Below, one piece after another: positions 8,386 through 17,436 of a stretch of DNA of 64,000 nucleotides. This DNA comes from JAVBOW01 sp031549495 (GTDB taxonomy: Bacteria > Bacteroidota > Bacteroidia > Bacteroidales > Rikenellaceae), in assembly GCA_031549495.1 (NCBI GenBank), contig JAVBPS010000069.1, positions 1 to 64,000 of the forward strand, in the 5' to 3' direction. Under the pieces are notes generated by a model that saw only the letters and a program-made list of their open reading frames with translations, searched no databases and was not told the DNA's origin. Positions within the stretch are counted from its first letter, which is position 1, and the number at the start of each line of letters is the position of its first letter. The position numbers and the translations under genes were made by a program.

Positions 8386-9495
8386 GTGAGTACGACCTGC
8401 CTCTATTTCGAAACCTTACTCGACATCGCCGCCATCGTGCTGGCGGTGCTGCTGATCGCCCGGGCGCATGACAACACGATGCGGTTGTGGTGGGGGATCC
8501 TTTCGCTGGCGGTGGGGGCGATCCTGCTGGGGGATAACATCAAATGGATCATTTCCCTGCATACCGCCTATGATCCGGCAGATGCTTGCGGCGACCTGCT
8601 TGTTCCTTCGCGCATGCTGCGGTTTTTCGTGCTGGCGACCTGTGTTTCGCTCTTCCCTTTCATCTCTTTGCGCCCGGATTACGTGAACCGCCTCAGGCTG
8701 CTCGCTTTTTCGTTACCGGTGCTGGCCGTGCTGTTGGTGGAGCTTTGCTACCACCTTTTCAACGGGCATTACACCCACCTGGATTCATGGGATGCCGTGG
8801 CCGGGAACCTCGGGCGGACCGACGTGCGGCTGAGGCTGGCGGTGTTCGCGGTCAGCGTGTTGCTGCCGGCCCTCTATTTCTTCTTCCCTGTGCTGCTTCG
8901 GCATTTGCTGCCGGGCCGCCATTCGACTCCCCGGATGAAGATGTACATCGCGAGCATGCTCGTGGTGCTGGTCTTTTATGCGCTATACACACTCCTTGAC
9001 AATGGTTTTATAATCAATGCTTACGGTATCGTAATCATTAGTTTTTTCAACGCTTTCTCGCTTTTCTTTCTGCGCTACGAGAATCCGCTCTCCCGACGCG
9101 GTCAATCCGCTTCCCAGGCTTCCGCAACCGACCCCGAGCCGCTTGCCGCAATCCTTTACGGCCGCATGACGGCCTGGTTGGAGTCGAACCATCCGCTGGT
9201 AAACCCCGACTACTCGTTGCACGAGCTGGCGCGGGAGTTGAACGCGAAACCCTCGCTCGTCGGCGAGGCGATCAAATCGGGCGGTTTCACGGGTTTCCGC
9301 GAGTGGGCCAATTACATGCGGATACAACATTTCAAGCAGGCCGCCCGCCACCACCGCAACCGCACGGTCAAGGAGCTGATGCACGAGAGCGGCTTCACCT
9401 CCCGGTCGAGTTTCTACCGTCTTTTCGCCCTTTATGAGCAGGCCACCCCCTCGGAATATATCGAGCAACTTTACCGGGAGGACATTTCTTCGTGA
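8386..9495 (+). CDS. Membrane-bound AraC-type regulator
   Basis: 369 residues from a GTG start. The N-terminal ~225 residues contain about seven hydrophobic segments (for example IAAIVLAVLLIA, ILSLAVGAILLG, LLAFSLPVLAVLLVELCY, MYIASMLVVLVFYALY). A helix-turn-helix AraC domain follows (about 255-365: YSLHELARELNAKPSLVGEAIK, VKELMHESGFTSRSSFYRLFALY, TPSEYIEQL). The architecture is widespread in Bacteroidales and ties DNA binding to the membrane; the signal is unknown. A second protein of the same design is at 24047-25153. A target operon is not evident; the GH2 gene beyond it is convergent. Confidence 0.88.
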   Translation: MSTTCLYFETLLDIAAIVLAVLLIARAHDNTMRLWWGILSLAVGAILLGDNIKWIISLHTAYDPADACGDLLVPSRMLRFFVLATCVSLFPFISLRPDYVNRLRLLAFSLPVLAVLLVELCYHLFNGHYTHLDSWDAVAGNLGRTDVRLRLAVFAVSVLLPALYFFFPVLLRHLLPGRHSTPRMKMYIASMLVVLVFYALYTLLDNGFIINAYGIVIISFFNAFSLFFLRYENPLSRRGQSASQASATDPEPLAAILYGRMTAWLESNHPLVNPDYSLHELARELNAKPSLVGEAIKSGGFTGFREWANYMRIQHFKQAARHHRNRTVKELMHESGFTSRSSFYRLFALYEQATPSEYIEQLYREDISS

Positions 9496-9506
9496 TTTTA
9501 TCCGGA

Positions 9507-9524
9507 TTTGTCATTCAGAGCGAA
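9507..9524. repeat. Half copy of the GTCATTC repeat
   Basis: TTTGTCATTCAGAGCGAA between two convergent genes matches the first arm of the inverted repeats at 44596-44695 and 51861-51947 with one change; the second arm is absent. Confidence 0.5.
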
Positions 9525-9544
9525 ACAGGCGTTAGGGGGGAAGC

Positions 9545-11956
9545 CTATTTATTCACATCTACTACCGCCGTCGCCGGTTTGAGCCCTTCGCCCGAAACGG
9601 TTATCTCGATCCTGCCGGCCTTGCCCGTCGCCTGCACGATCACCAGCGCCAGCCCGTTGAACAGTTTGCGATCCTTAAGCTGCATGAAACTGCCCACATA
9701 CTGCGGATCGCCATTGTCGATGCCCAGCAGTTTGCCGCCCTTGACCGTGTAGTTGAGCGCACTGTGCGCCGTGGGCACATAACGCCCTTTTTCATCGAGC
9801 GTGCTGACGGTGAAATGCACCACCTCGTACCCGTCGGCTTTGATCGCGCGGCGGTCCGTTTCGATGCGTACGGCCGCGGGTTGCCCGGTCGTTTCGGTGA
9901 CGGTCTCCAGGATCTTTTTGCCGCCGCGGTACCCGATGGCTTTCAACTCCCCGGCCTCATATTTCAGGTCGGCCCATTCGAGGTGCAGCTTGCCGTCCGC
10001 GCCCATTTTCCTGCGCCCCTGCGAATGGCCGTTTAAGAACAGTTCCACCTCGTCGCAGGTCGTGTAACACCACACGGGCGTCACCTCTCCCTCGCGCCCG
10101 GCCCAGTTCCAATGGGGCAGCAGGTGGAGCGTCTCCTGCTTCTCATTCCACACGCTGCGGTAGAAATAGAACGCGTCCTTCGGGAAGCAGCAAGCGTCCA
10201 GCGGTGCGAAATCGCTGTATTTCGTCGGCCACGGGAACGAGGTCTCGCCGATGTAGTCGATCCCCGTCCAGATGAACATCCCGGCAATATAGTCGAGTTT
10301 TTTGGTCACCTGCCACTCGTTTTCCTGCCCGTATTTACGGAAAAGCCCGTCGTATGAGGAGAAATATTCATCCTTCGTGCGCACGATCTTCCCGTCGGCC
10401 GGCACGGGAAAAGCGTAATAGCCCCGGGTCGAGGTGCCGCGCGTGGATTCCGTGCCGATGAATTTGCGGCTCGGGTAGGCCTTGCGGTCGCGCTCATAGT
10501 TATTGAACTGCGGGCCGTAGTTGTACCCCGCCACGTCGAATTCGTCGGTGAAGCCCGTCTTATTGGCCTCGATCTGCTTGTTGTTGCCGCAGGTCACGGG
10601 CCGGGAGGGATCGAGGCGGTGCAGCAGCGTGACCAACTCGCGCGCCATCTTCGCCCCGTCGGGCCACGCCTGCTCCATGATCTCGTTACCCACGCTCCAG
10701 ATCACCACCGAGGGGTGGTTGCGGTCGCGCATCACCAGGTCGGTCAAATCCTGCACATGCCACTCATCCCAATAAAGGTGTGATCCGTAGGGAGCCACGT
10801 CGAGCTTATGCACGCTCCACTCATCCAGGAACTCATCCATCACCAGGATCCCCATCCGGTCGCAAAGATCATAGAACGCCGGATCGAAAGGATTATGGCT
10901 CGTGCGCACCGCGTTGCAACCCATATCCTTGAGAATATTCAGGCGCCGCTCCCAAACCCCCGGGGGCACGGCCGCGCCGACCATCCCGCAGTCGTGGTGC
11001 AGGCATACGCCCTTCATCTTTACGTTGCGCCCGTTGATAAAGAACCCTTTGTCCGCGTCGAAGCGTGTGGTGCGGATCCCGAACGTGGTCGTCGTCTCAT
11101 CGACCGCCTGCCCGCCGCTGCTCACGATGGTGCGCAGCGTGTAAAGCTCCGGCGTGTCGATATCCCAAAGTTTGGGATTGCGCACCATTACCTGCTGGGG
11201 TAGGGTAGCCGAGCCGCCCGCGGGCAGCGAAAAATCTCCCTTCACCGACGCCACGACCTTCCCCGCGGCGTCTTCCACCTGTTGCACCAGTTCGAACGCG
11301 CGCACCTGCGGATGGAAATTGGCCACCGAGGTCTGTACGGCCACCGCCGCCTGATCCCGCTCGACCACCGGCGTAGTCACATAGACGCCCCACTGTTCGA
11401 TGTGCAGTTTATCGGTGACGATCATCCGCACGGGCCGCGTGATCCCCGAACCGCTGTACCACCGCTCTGCGGGCTGCACCGTGTTGTCGACCTTCACGGC
11501 CAGCGAGTTGTCCGCGCCGAACTCCGCCCATTTCGTCACGTCGTACCAGAACGACACCCATCCGTTGGGCCGGTGGCCTACCTCGATGCCGTTGAAATAG
11601 ACCGTGCTGTTGCGGTAGACGCCCTCGAATTCGAGCACGATGCGTTTGTCGCGCCACTCCTCTTTTATCTTCAGGTCATTGCGGCGGTAAAGCGCTTTGC
11701 CGCCGGGCAGGTACCCCCCGCTGCTTCCGCTCGGGTTGTCTTTGTCGAAAGGCCCTGCGATACTGAAATCATGCGGCACGTCGATCTTGTTGGATGAAGA
11801 GGCGAGCGCATCGCCCGGCGAGGCCATCCGCTCCGTCCAGGGACGGTAGGGATTGAAAAGGAACCATCCCTTGTTCAGGTCGGTCACCTCGCGCGCCGTG
11901 GCGCCGCAGGCGATGAGGGATAGAAGCAAAACGACGGATAAGCAGCGTTTTTTCAT
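9545..11956 (-). CDS. GH2 family glycosidase (beta-galactosidase-like), lipoprotein
   Basis: 803 residues. Signal with lipobox LIAC (Cys17). GH2 order: sugar-binding jelly roll (about 30-190, GGYLPGGKALYRR, RWYSGSGITRPV), Ig-like domain, catalytic TIM barrel (MKGVCLHHDCG, RTSHNPFDPAFYD), and extra C-terminal Ig-like domains. Acid/base Glu425 lies in WSVGNEIMEQAW and nucleophile Glu503 in IGTESTRG. Acts on a terminal beta-linked sugar, probably galactose, outside the cytoplasm. Glucuronidase or mannosidase activity cannot be ruled out because GH2 is mixed. It is a single gene with its own promoter (box at 12040-12047), opposite to the preceding AraC gene. Confidence 0.92.
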   Translation of the reverse strand: MKKRCLSVVLLLSLIACGATAREVTDLNKGWFLFNPYRPWTERMASPGDALASSSNKIDVPHDFSIAGPFDKDNPSGSSGGYLPGGKALYRRNDLKIKEEWRDKRIVLEFEGVYRNSTVYFNGIEVGHRPNGWVSFWYDVTKWAEFGADNSLAVKVDNTVQPAERWYSGSGITRPVRMIVTDKLHIEQWGVYVTTPVVERDQAAVAVQTSVANFHPQVRAFELVQQVEDAAGKVVASVKGDFSLPAGGSATLPQQVMVRNPKLWDIDTPELYTLRTIVSSGGQAVDETTTTFGIRTTRFDADKGFFINGRNVKMKGVCLHHDCGMVGAAVPPGVWERRLNILKDMGCNAVRTSHNPFDPAFYDLCDRMGILVMDEFLDEWSVHKLDVAPYGSHLYWDEWHVQDLTDLVMRDRNHPSVVIWSVGNEIMEQAWPDGAKMARELVTLLHRLDPSRPVTCGNNKQIEANKTGFTDEFDVAGYNYGPQFNNYERDRKAYPSRKFIGTESTRGTSTRGYYAFPVPADGKIVRTKDEYFSSYDGLFRKYGQENEWQVTKKLDYIAGMFIWTGIDYIGETSFPWPTKYSDFAPLDACCFPKDAFYFYRSVWNEKQETLHLLPHWNWAGREGEVTPVWCYTTCDEVELFLNGHSQGRRKMGADGKLHLEWADLKYEAGELKAIGYRGGKKILETVTETTGQPAAVRIETDRRAIKADGYEVVHFTVSTLDEKGRYVPTAHSALNYTVKGGKLLGIDNGDPQYVGSFMQLKDRKLFNGLALVIVQATGKAGRIEITVSGEGLKPATAVVDVNK

Positions 11957-12039
11957 GATCGTATCGTCTGGTTATCAAAATTGCAATAAAAAAGAGGAAA
12001 AAAATATTCTCAGGGAACTTGAAATCCGGATCGGTCATA

Positions 12040-12047
12040 CAAAAATA
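12040..12047 (-). promoter_or_regulatory. -7 box TATTTTTG of the GH2 gene
   Basis: Exact TAnnTTTG on the minus strand, giving a leader of roughly 75-80 bases before the ATG at 11956. Confidence 0.5.
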
Positions 12048-12107
12048 GCATATAAAACCATGCGCCGCTGCCGCCGGCGTATCGTATAGCCTTCCGTTTT
12101 GTAACAA

Positions 12108-12140
12108 AATCCCCTTCGGGCGTCATGTCCGAAGGGGATT
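12108..12140 (-). terminator. Rho-independent terminator of the small lipoprotein gene
   Basis: Perfect 12 bp stem (12108-12119 with 12129-12140) followed on the minus strand by TTTTG, 22 bases after the stop at 12162. Confidence 0.8.
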
Positions 12141-12161
12141 CTTGAATATAAACGCCCTCTT

Positions 12162-12836
12162 TTAGTGCGGATAAGCCTGGTATGATACGAGCCGGTTTGT
12201 CGTTCCGTTCGTGTATCGGAGCACGATCAGGGTGCTTTTTGCAGCCGTGGCCCCGTTCACGTAAAAACGGTAGGTTTCCCTGTTGTTCGACTCCACATTC
12301 ATGTACCGTTCATTCACGAAAGCGTCCATCGCCGTCTCGTAACTCGTGCCGATGGCCATCATGGAACTGACGAGCTTGTTTTCCGGAGTGAACATGTATC
12401 CGTAATAGGCCACTTTGCCGACGATTTGCGTGTAGTAGTAGATCGTGTTGTCCCCGCTCGATTGTATACTCGACTGCGGCCCTTTGAGCGCGATCAGATC
12501 GGTCGGGCTGATCCCCCATTGCATGAGGGGTTCCTCGATATCGTTCACGGTCGTGGTCACCGTCACGTTGCAGCTATAAGCGTTATTGTTCACTTTGACC
12601 CTACAGGTGCCTTTGCGCACGGCCGTGATCAGCCCGTTGGAAGAGCCGACGGTGGCTACGAATGTGTCGTCCGACGTGCAGTTTTTGAATGGCGAGCCAT
12701 TGGAGAGCGCAAGCTGGAATGTCTTGCCGGCCTCGATCGTGACGTTCTGTGAGTTTAGTTTTTCTTCCTCGTCTTTCTTACAGCCGCCCAGCAATAACAG
12801 GGGGATCAATGCGAAAAATAAAAGTTTAGGATTCAT
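12162..12836 (-). CDS. Surface lipoprotein with a bacterial Ig-like domain
   Basis: 224 residues. Lipobox LGGC with Cys19, followed by KKDEEEK, an acidic run that in Bacteroidetes marks export to the cell surface. Residues about 30-95 (VTIEAGKTFQLAL, FVATVGSSNGLITAV, GTCRVKVNNNAYSCNVTV) look like a BIG2-type Ig-like domain. The rest (about 100-224) is unrecognised. It is monocistronic with its own terminator. Role unknown; adhesion or binding is a guess. The neighbours (GH2 enzyme, M16 peptidase) give no clear function. Confidence 0.75.
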   Translation of the reverse strand: MNPKLLFFALIPLLLLGGCKKDEEEKLNSQNVTIEAGKTFQLALSNGSPFKNCTSDDTFVATVGSSNGLITAVRKGTCRVKVNNNAYSCNVTVTTTVNDIEEPLMQWGISPTDLIALKGPQSSIQSSGDNTIYYYTQIVGKVAYYGYMFTPENKLVSSMMAIGTSYETAMDAFVNERYMNVESNNRETYRFYVNGATAAKSTLIVLRYTNGTTNRLVSYQAYPH

Positions 12837-13102
12837 AGCGGTAGTTTTGATTTACATGGAGCCCCCGGAATAATTTTGTAAATATAAATATATTAATTGG
12901 TTAATCCCAAACAGGGAAAACCGCCCGGTTTCGCCGAAAGGGCGTTCCGTTTGGTATATTCCCTTTGGTTTTCTGTATATTATAGGCTTTTGTGCGGGAT
13001 TTCTTCATCGTTCATTGCATCCTCCCGCAGCAGGCAGGGGTGTGAAATTTGTTGTTTCCGGCAATTCTCCTTACCTTTATCCAATAACCCACATTCCCAT
13101 CC

Positions 13103-16018
13103 ATGAAAATAAAGACTTTGTTTTGTGCCTGCATCAGTGTCGCCCTACTGGCGCTGATGACCGCCTGCGGCAGCGGCTACACCTACGAAACGGTCAAGGG
13201 CGACCCGATGAAAACCCGCATCTACACGCTGGATAACGGACTGAAGGTCTACGTGTCGGTCAATAAGGAGACCCCCAGGATCCAGACCTACATCGGCGTG
13301 CGGGTCGGCGGGAAGAACGACCCCGCCGAGAGCACCGGTCTGGCGCACTACTTCGAGCACCTGATGTTCAAAGGTTCCGAGAGTTTCGGCACGCAGGACT
13401 ACGCTGCCGAAAAACCTTTGTTGGATCAGATCGAACAGCAATTCGAACGCTACCGCACGCTCACAGACGAGGGCGAGCGCCGGGCGGCCTACGCCGTGAT
13501 CGACAGCCTGAGCTACGCGGCCTCCGAGTACGCCATCCCCAACGAATACGACAAACTGATGTCCGCCATCGGCGCCGAGGGTACGAACGCCTACACGGGC
13601 TACGACATGACCGTCTACGTGGAGGACATCCCGGCCAACCAGGTCGAAAACTGGCTGCGCATCGAGGCCGACCGCTTCCGCAACAACGTGATCCGCGGCT
13701 TCCATACCGAATTGGAAACCGTCTACGAGGAGAAGAACATGTCTCTGACCAGCGACAACGGCAAGGTCATGGAGACCCTCTTCGCCACCCTCTTCCCCGG
13801 CCACCCCTACGGGATGCAGGTGATCCTCGGTACGCAGGACCACCTGAAAAACCCCTCCATCACGACCATCAAACAATATCATAAGACCTGGTACGTGCCC
13901 AACAACATGGCGATCTGCATGGCCGGCGACCTCGATCCGGATGCGACGATCGCGCTGGTCGATAAGTATTTCGGCTCGATGGAGCCGAATCCCGAACTGC
14001 CCGCGCACACGGTCGCCCCGCTGGCCCCGATCACCGCGCCGATCAGCAAGGAGATCGTCGGACTGGACGCCGACAACATCACCATCGGCTGGCGCCTGCC
14101 GGGTGTCGCCGCCCCCGAGATCGACATCGCCGAAATGATCCGTTCGATCCTCTATAACGGCCGTGCCGGGCTGATCGACCTCGACCTGGTGCAGCAGCAG
14201 AAGGTGCTGAGCGCCATCGCTTCCAATTTCGACCTCGTGGACCACGGCGTGATGCAGCTCAAGGCGCGTCCGAAGGCGGGCCAGACCCTCGACGAGTTGA
14301 AAGACCTGCTGTTGGCCGAAATGGATAAACTGCGCCGCGGCGATTTCGACGAGCGACTGCTCACCGCGACGGTCGACAACTACAAGGCCAACTTCATGCG
14401 CCGCCTCGATTCGAACGACGGCCGCGCCGACCTGATGGTCAACTCGTTCATCAACGGCGTCACGTGGAAAGAGGAGGTGGAGTACCTCAGCCGCCTGGAA
14501 AAGATCACCAAGCAACAGGTGGTCGACTACGCCGCCCAAGCGTTGCGCGACGACAACTATGTGGTGATCTACAAACGCCAGGGCAAGGACGAGACGATCA
14601 AGAAGATCGACAAACCGCAGATCACCCCGATCCGCACGAACCGCGACGTGTCGAGCGCTTTCCTCGCGGAGATCATCGCCACCCCCGTCACCCCGATCCA
14701 GCCCGTCTTCCTGGACTACGACCGTGACCTGTCGAAAGGCCCGGTGCGCGACGGCGTGCAGTTGCTCTACAAGCAGAATCCCACCAACGACCTGTTCACC
14801 CTGACCTACCTGTTCGAAACCGGCACCAACGATAACCCGGCCATCGTCCACGCGTTCAATTACCTGCGCTACCTGGGCACGGATTCCCTGTCTGCCGAGC
14901 AGATCAAGCAGCAATTCTACAACCTGGCCGGGGCGTTCAACCTGCAGGCCGGGTCTACGCGCTCCTATGTGACCATCCGCGGCCTGGGTAAGAATATGGA
15001 ACAGACGGTTGCGCTGGTCGAATCCCTGTTGAGCGGGGCGAAGGCCGATCCCGCGATCCTGGAAACCCTGAAGACCGACCTGAAAAAGAGCCGCTCGGAC
15101 GCCAAACTCAACCAGCGCGCCAACCACGAGGCGCTGAGTACCTACGCCAAGTACGGCCCCGACTACATCCGCGCCACGACCCTTCCCGCCCCGGCCATCG
15201 ACACCCTTTCGGCGGACTACCTGCTCTCTCTGGTGCGCGGGCTTTCGCACACCGGGCACCGCATACTCTATTACGGCCCCGAAAAGCAGCGCCCGTTGGC
15301 CGAAACCCTCGCCCGCCTGCACACCACGCCCGCGGAGCTCGCCCCGGCCCCCGAATCGCGCCGTTTCCTGCCCGTGCCCACCGAGAGCAGCCGCGTGTTG
15401 CTGGCCGAATACGACGCCAATAACCTCTACTACACCCAGCAGAGCAACCTGGGCGGCCCCTACGATCCGGCCAACGACGCGCTGGAGGAGCTGTTCAACG
15501 AATACTTCGGCGGCAGCATGAACTCGATCGTCTTCCAGGAGATGCGCGAGGCGCGCGGGCTGGCCTATTCCGCCAAGGCATGGCTGGACCACGGTGCGGT
15601 GCGCGACGAGCCTTACACTTTCCGCGCCTTCATCGCCACGCAGAACGACAAGATGGCTGAGGCCATCGCCGCCTTCTCCTCGATCATCCAGGATATGCCG
15701 CGCAGCCAGAAGGCCTTCGACCTGGCGCAGGAGTCGCTCATCGCCCGCATGCGCACGGACCGCACCGTGAAGAACGACATCCTGTGGAGTTACGTCGACG
15801 CGCTGGATATGGGCGTGGACTACGACCGCCGCCGCACGGTTTTCGAGACGGCGCAGACGCTGACGCTCGACAGCCTGGAAGCCTACCAGCAGGCGTGGAT
15901 CAAGGACCGTCCCTGCACGCACAGCATCCTGGGACGCTCGGCGGATCTGGATATGACCGAGTTGCAGGCCCGCGGCACGGTGACGCGCCTTTCGCAGGAA
16001 GAAATCTTCGGTTATTAA
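13103..16018 (+). CDS. M16 family zinc metallopeptidase (two tandem M16 units), lipoprotein
   Basis: 971 residues, the length of pitrilysin-type proteins with two M16 halves. Lipobox MTAC with Cys22 suggests an envelope location. The inverted zinc motif HXXEH is HYFEH at 82-86. A downstream Glu in ELETVYEEKNM (about 203-213) is the likely third ligand. The C-terminal half (about 555-960) has the inactive M16 fold with FNEYFGGSMNSIVFQEMREARGLAYS. Degrades peptides in the periplasm. A TACCTTTA box at 13072-13079 is a candidate promoter. Monocistronic by spacing. Confidence 0.93.
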   Translation: MKIKTLFCACISVALLALMTACGSGYTYETVKGDPMKTRIYTLDNGLKVYVSVNKETPRIQTYIGVRVGGKNDPAESTGLAHYFEHLMFKGSESFGTQDYAAEKPLLDQIEQQFERYRTLTDEGERRAAYAVIDSLSYAASEYAIPNEYDKLMSAIGAEGTNAYTGYDMTVYVEDIPANQVENWLRIEADRFRNNVIRGFHTELETVYEEKNMSLTSDNGKVMETLFATLFPGHPYGMQVILGTQDHLKNPSITTIKQYHKTWYVPNNMAICMAGDLDPDATIALVDKYFGSMEPNPELPAHTVAPLAPITAPISKEIVGLDADNITIGWRLPGVAAPEIDIAEMIRSILYNGRAGLIDLDLVQQQKVLSAIASNFDLVDHGVMQLKARPKAGQTLDELKDLLLAEMDKLRRGDFDERLLTATVDNYKANFMRRLDSNDGRADLMVNSFINGVTWKEEVEYLSRLEKITKQQVVDYAAQALRDDNYVVIYKRQGKDETIKKIDKPQITPIRTNRDVSSAFLAEIIATPVTPIQPVFLDYDRDLSKGPVRDGVQLLYKQNPTNDLFTLTYLFETGTNDNPAIVHAFNYLRYLGTDSLSAEQIKQQFYNLAGAFNLQAGSTRSYVTIRGLGKNMEQTVALVESLLSGAKADPAILETLKTDLKKSRSDAKLNQRANHEALSTYAKYGPDYIRATTLPAPAIDTLSADYLLSLVRGLSHTGHRILYYGPEKQRPLAETLARLHTTPAELAPAPESRRFLPVPTESSRVLLAEYDANNLYYTQQSNLGGPYDPANDALEELFNEYFGGSMNSIVFQEMREARGLAYSAKAWLDHGAVRDEPYTFRAFIATQNDKMAEAIAAFSSIIQDMPRSQKAFDLAQESLIARMRTDRTVKNDILWSYVDALDMGVDYDRRRTVFETAQTLTLDSLEAYQQAWIKDRPCTHSILGRSADLDMTELQARGTVTRLSQEEIFGY

Positions 16019-16191
16019 CCCGTTTTATGCGAAATGTCTGGTTATTCTATCGAAAAGTCTAAATTAAATGTTAAAAATTTTGCACGGCAAAAAAAGTTTT
16101 CACATATTTGCAAATATCGGCGGTTGAGCCCTTTCCGGAAAACAGCCGGGAATCCTCGAAAGCCATCAAATTAACCACAAACTTGACCAAT

Positions 16192-16746
16192 ATGAAAAAA
16201 ACGTACTTTTTTAGAGCCGCGGCCGTATTGGTCGCCTGCGCATTAGCCGGATCTTTCCAGTCCTGTGACGATGGGGAAGATGAGGTTATACCGCCCAAAA
16301 CTGAAATTCCAGTGATCAAAACGGGGATTGTTAGTCGCGCTACCGTGGAAGAGATTATCCTGATGGACCGTAATATTGGCGCGACCGAACCCGGAGGCGT
16401 CGGTTTCTACCTGACGTGGACCCAGGCTCAGACCGCTTGCCCTGAAGGGTATACGCTCTTAAGTGGTTACGATTGCGGGGAACTCACGAATGACTATGAC
16501 TTGACGGATACCCCGACATTTTGGGGGACAACGCTGAAATGGCCTTTTGCCGGTTATTACGACGGTGCTGAGAAGAAAGAGCCGACAGGGGCTTTCTATT
16601 GGGTCGACGATGAGGATTATGATGATGCCGCTAAAGCGTATTACCATCGCATCAGAACTTCGGATCCTTATGTCATGGGGCCTTTCGGCACGATGCTCAA
16701 AACGATGAAGATGCAGGTTCGTTGCCAGTTGATTAACTGGGAATAA
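16192..16746 (+). CDS. Small surface lipoprotein with FISUMP-like features
   Basis: About 184 residues from MKKTYFFR; the upstream in-frame ATG at 16108 would add 28 residues that do not look like a signal and is rejected. Lipobox QSC is followed by the acidic run DDGEDE, a surface-export signature. LMDRNIGAT, WTQAQTACPEGY and the tail MQVRCQ resemble the Fibrobacter succinogenes major paralogous (FISUMP) domain common in Bacteroidetes lipoproteins; this copy is short and divergent. Function unknown. A CATATTTG box at 16103-16110 is a candidate -7 element with a leader near 75 bases. Confidence 0.7.
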   Translation: MKKTYFFRAAAVLVACALAGSFQSCDDGEDEVIPPKTEIPVIKTGIVSRATVEEIILMDRNIGATEPGGVGFYLTWTQAQTACPEGYTLLSGYDCGELTNDYDLTDTPTFWGTTLKWPFAGYYDGAEKKEPTGAFYWVDDEDYDDAAKAYYHRIRTSDPYVMGPFGTMLKTMKMQVRCQLINWE

Positions 16747-16771
16747 AGAAATTCGTTATTACGTAAGGCCT

Positions 16772-16801
16772 GGCCGGAGAAAATCTCCGGCCTATTTTTT
16801 T
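16772..16801 (+). terminator. Rho-independent terminator
   Basis: Perfect 9 bp GC-rich stem (16772-16780 with 16784-16792), 3-base loop, then TATTTTTTTC. Confidence 0.9.
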
Positions 16802-16830
16802 CGTATCATTGCGGATTATTTCCCTTCGTT

Positions 16831-16915
16831 CGGCGGCATTTGCAATGCCGTCGGTGAACAAACGCGAATTTTAAATTCGCGGGATAGAGCGATCTGCATT
16901 ACAAATTCCGCTTAA
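16831..16915. repeat. Cluster of short palindromes, REP-like
   Basis: Two palindromes follow one another: GGCATT-TGC-AATGCC at 16835-16849 and CGCGAATTT-T-AAATTCGCG at 16863-16881, then CTGCATTACAAATTCCGC. No coding signal. This looks like an extragenic palindromic repeat of the kind mobilised by Y1-type transposases; none is in the window. Confidence 0.45.
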
Positions 16916-16947
16916 CTGCATAGTGCGCGCATGAATCATTATCCCGC

Positions 16948-16955
16948 TATCTTTG
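16948..16955 (+). promoter_or_regulatory. -7 box TATCTTTG of the cupin gene
   Basis: Exact TAnnTTTG, 18 bases before the ATG at 16974. Confidence 0.5.
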
Positions 16956-16973
16956 CAGAAATAAATTTCAGCC

Positions 16974-17327
16974 ATGAAAAACATCTTCGATTGTCCCGCT
17001 CCCGCCACGCCGTCCGGCGAGTTATTCGACACGCTGCTCGAAGAGGGCGGCCTGCCGGGGGACGGCTTCAAACTGGAAAGGATCTGCTCCTTCGGCCATC
17101 CCACCCCCGCGGGCGAGTGGTACGACCAGCCGTGGGGTGAGTGGGTAATGGTTTTGCGCGGACAGGCCACATTGGAATACGGCGACGGCCGCCGCGAAAC
17201 GATGGCCGCGGGGGATTACACGCTCATCCCGCCCGGATGCCGCCACCGCGTCGAACAGGTCTCCGGCGACTGCGTCTGGCTGGCGTTCCACTACGCCTCG
17301 CCGTGCCGTCCGGCACATGGGGAATAA
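16974..17327 (+). CDS. Cupin-domain protein
   Basis: 117 residues forming one cupin barrel. The second motif region has DYTLIPPGCRHRVEQV (about 82-97), and the first has WYDQPWGEWVMVLRGQATLEY (about 46-66). No signal peptide, so cytoplasmic. The usual first-motif metal-binding histidines are not obvious: only the GCRHRV histidine is clear, so metal binding is uncertain. Such small cupins are isomerases, dioxygenases or binding proteins; none can be chosen. Single gene with its own promoter, convergent with the DUF6850 gene. Confidence 0.82.
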   Translation: MKNIFDCPAPATPSGELFDTLLEEGGLPGDGFKLERICSFGHPTPAGEWYDQPWGEWVMVLRGQATLEYGDGRRETMAAGDYTLIPPGCRHRVEQVSGDCVWLAFHYASPCRPAHGE

Positions 17328-17419
17328 TTTGTCATTCGGCAGCGAAGTGAAGAATCTTGGTCGGACTGTGTACAGAACACTTCCGACCAAGATTCTTTAC
17401 TTCGCTGCCGAATGACAAA
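17328..17419. repeat. Long inverted repeat, GTCATTC/CTTGG family, copy 1
   Basis: 38 bp arms (17328-17365 and 17382-17419) with a single G/A mismatch, loop 16 bases. Sits exactly between two convergent genes, so it may terminate both. Shares the GAAGAATCTTGGTCGG core with copies at 44596-44695 and 51861-51947. Confidence 0.85.
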
Positions 17420-17436
17420 CTGTTAAAATACAGGCC

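Noticed and set aside
13145..15922. A 925-codon open frame on the minus strand
   Set aside because: Antisense shadow of the M16 peptidase; composition rich in His, Arg, Val, Gly with no domain.
16108..16191. Upstream start for the FISUMP-like lipoprotein
   Set aside because: The 28 extra residues would precede the lipoprotein signal, and the frame begins just beyond a candidate -7 box.
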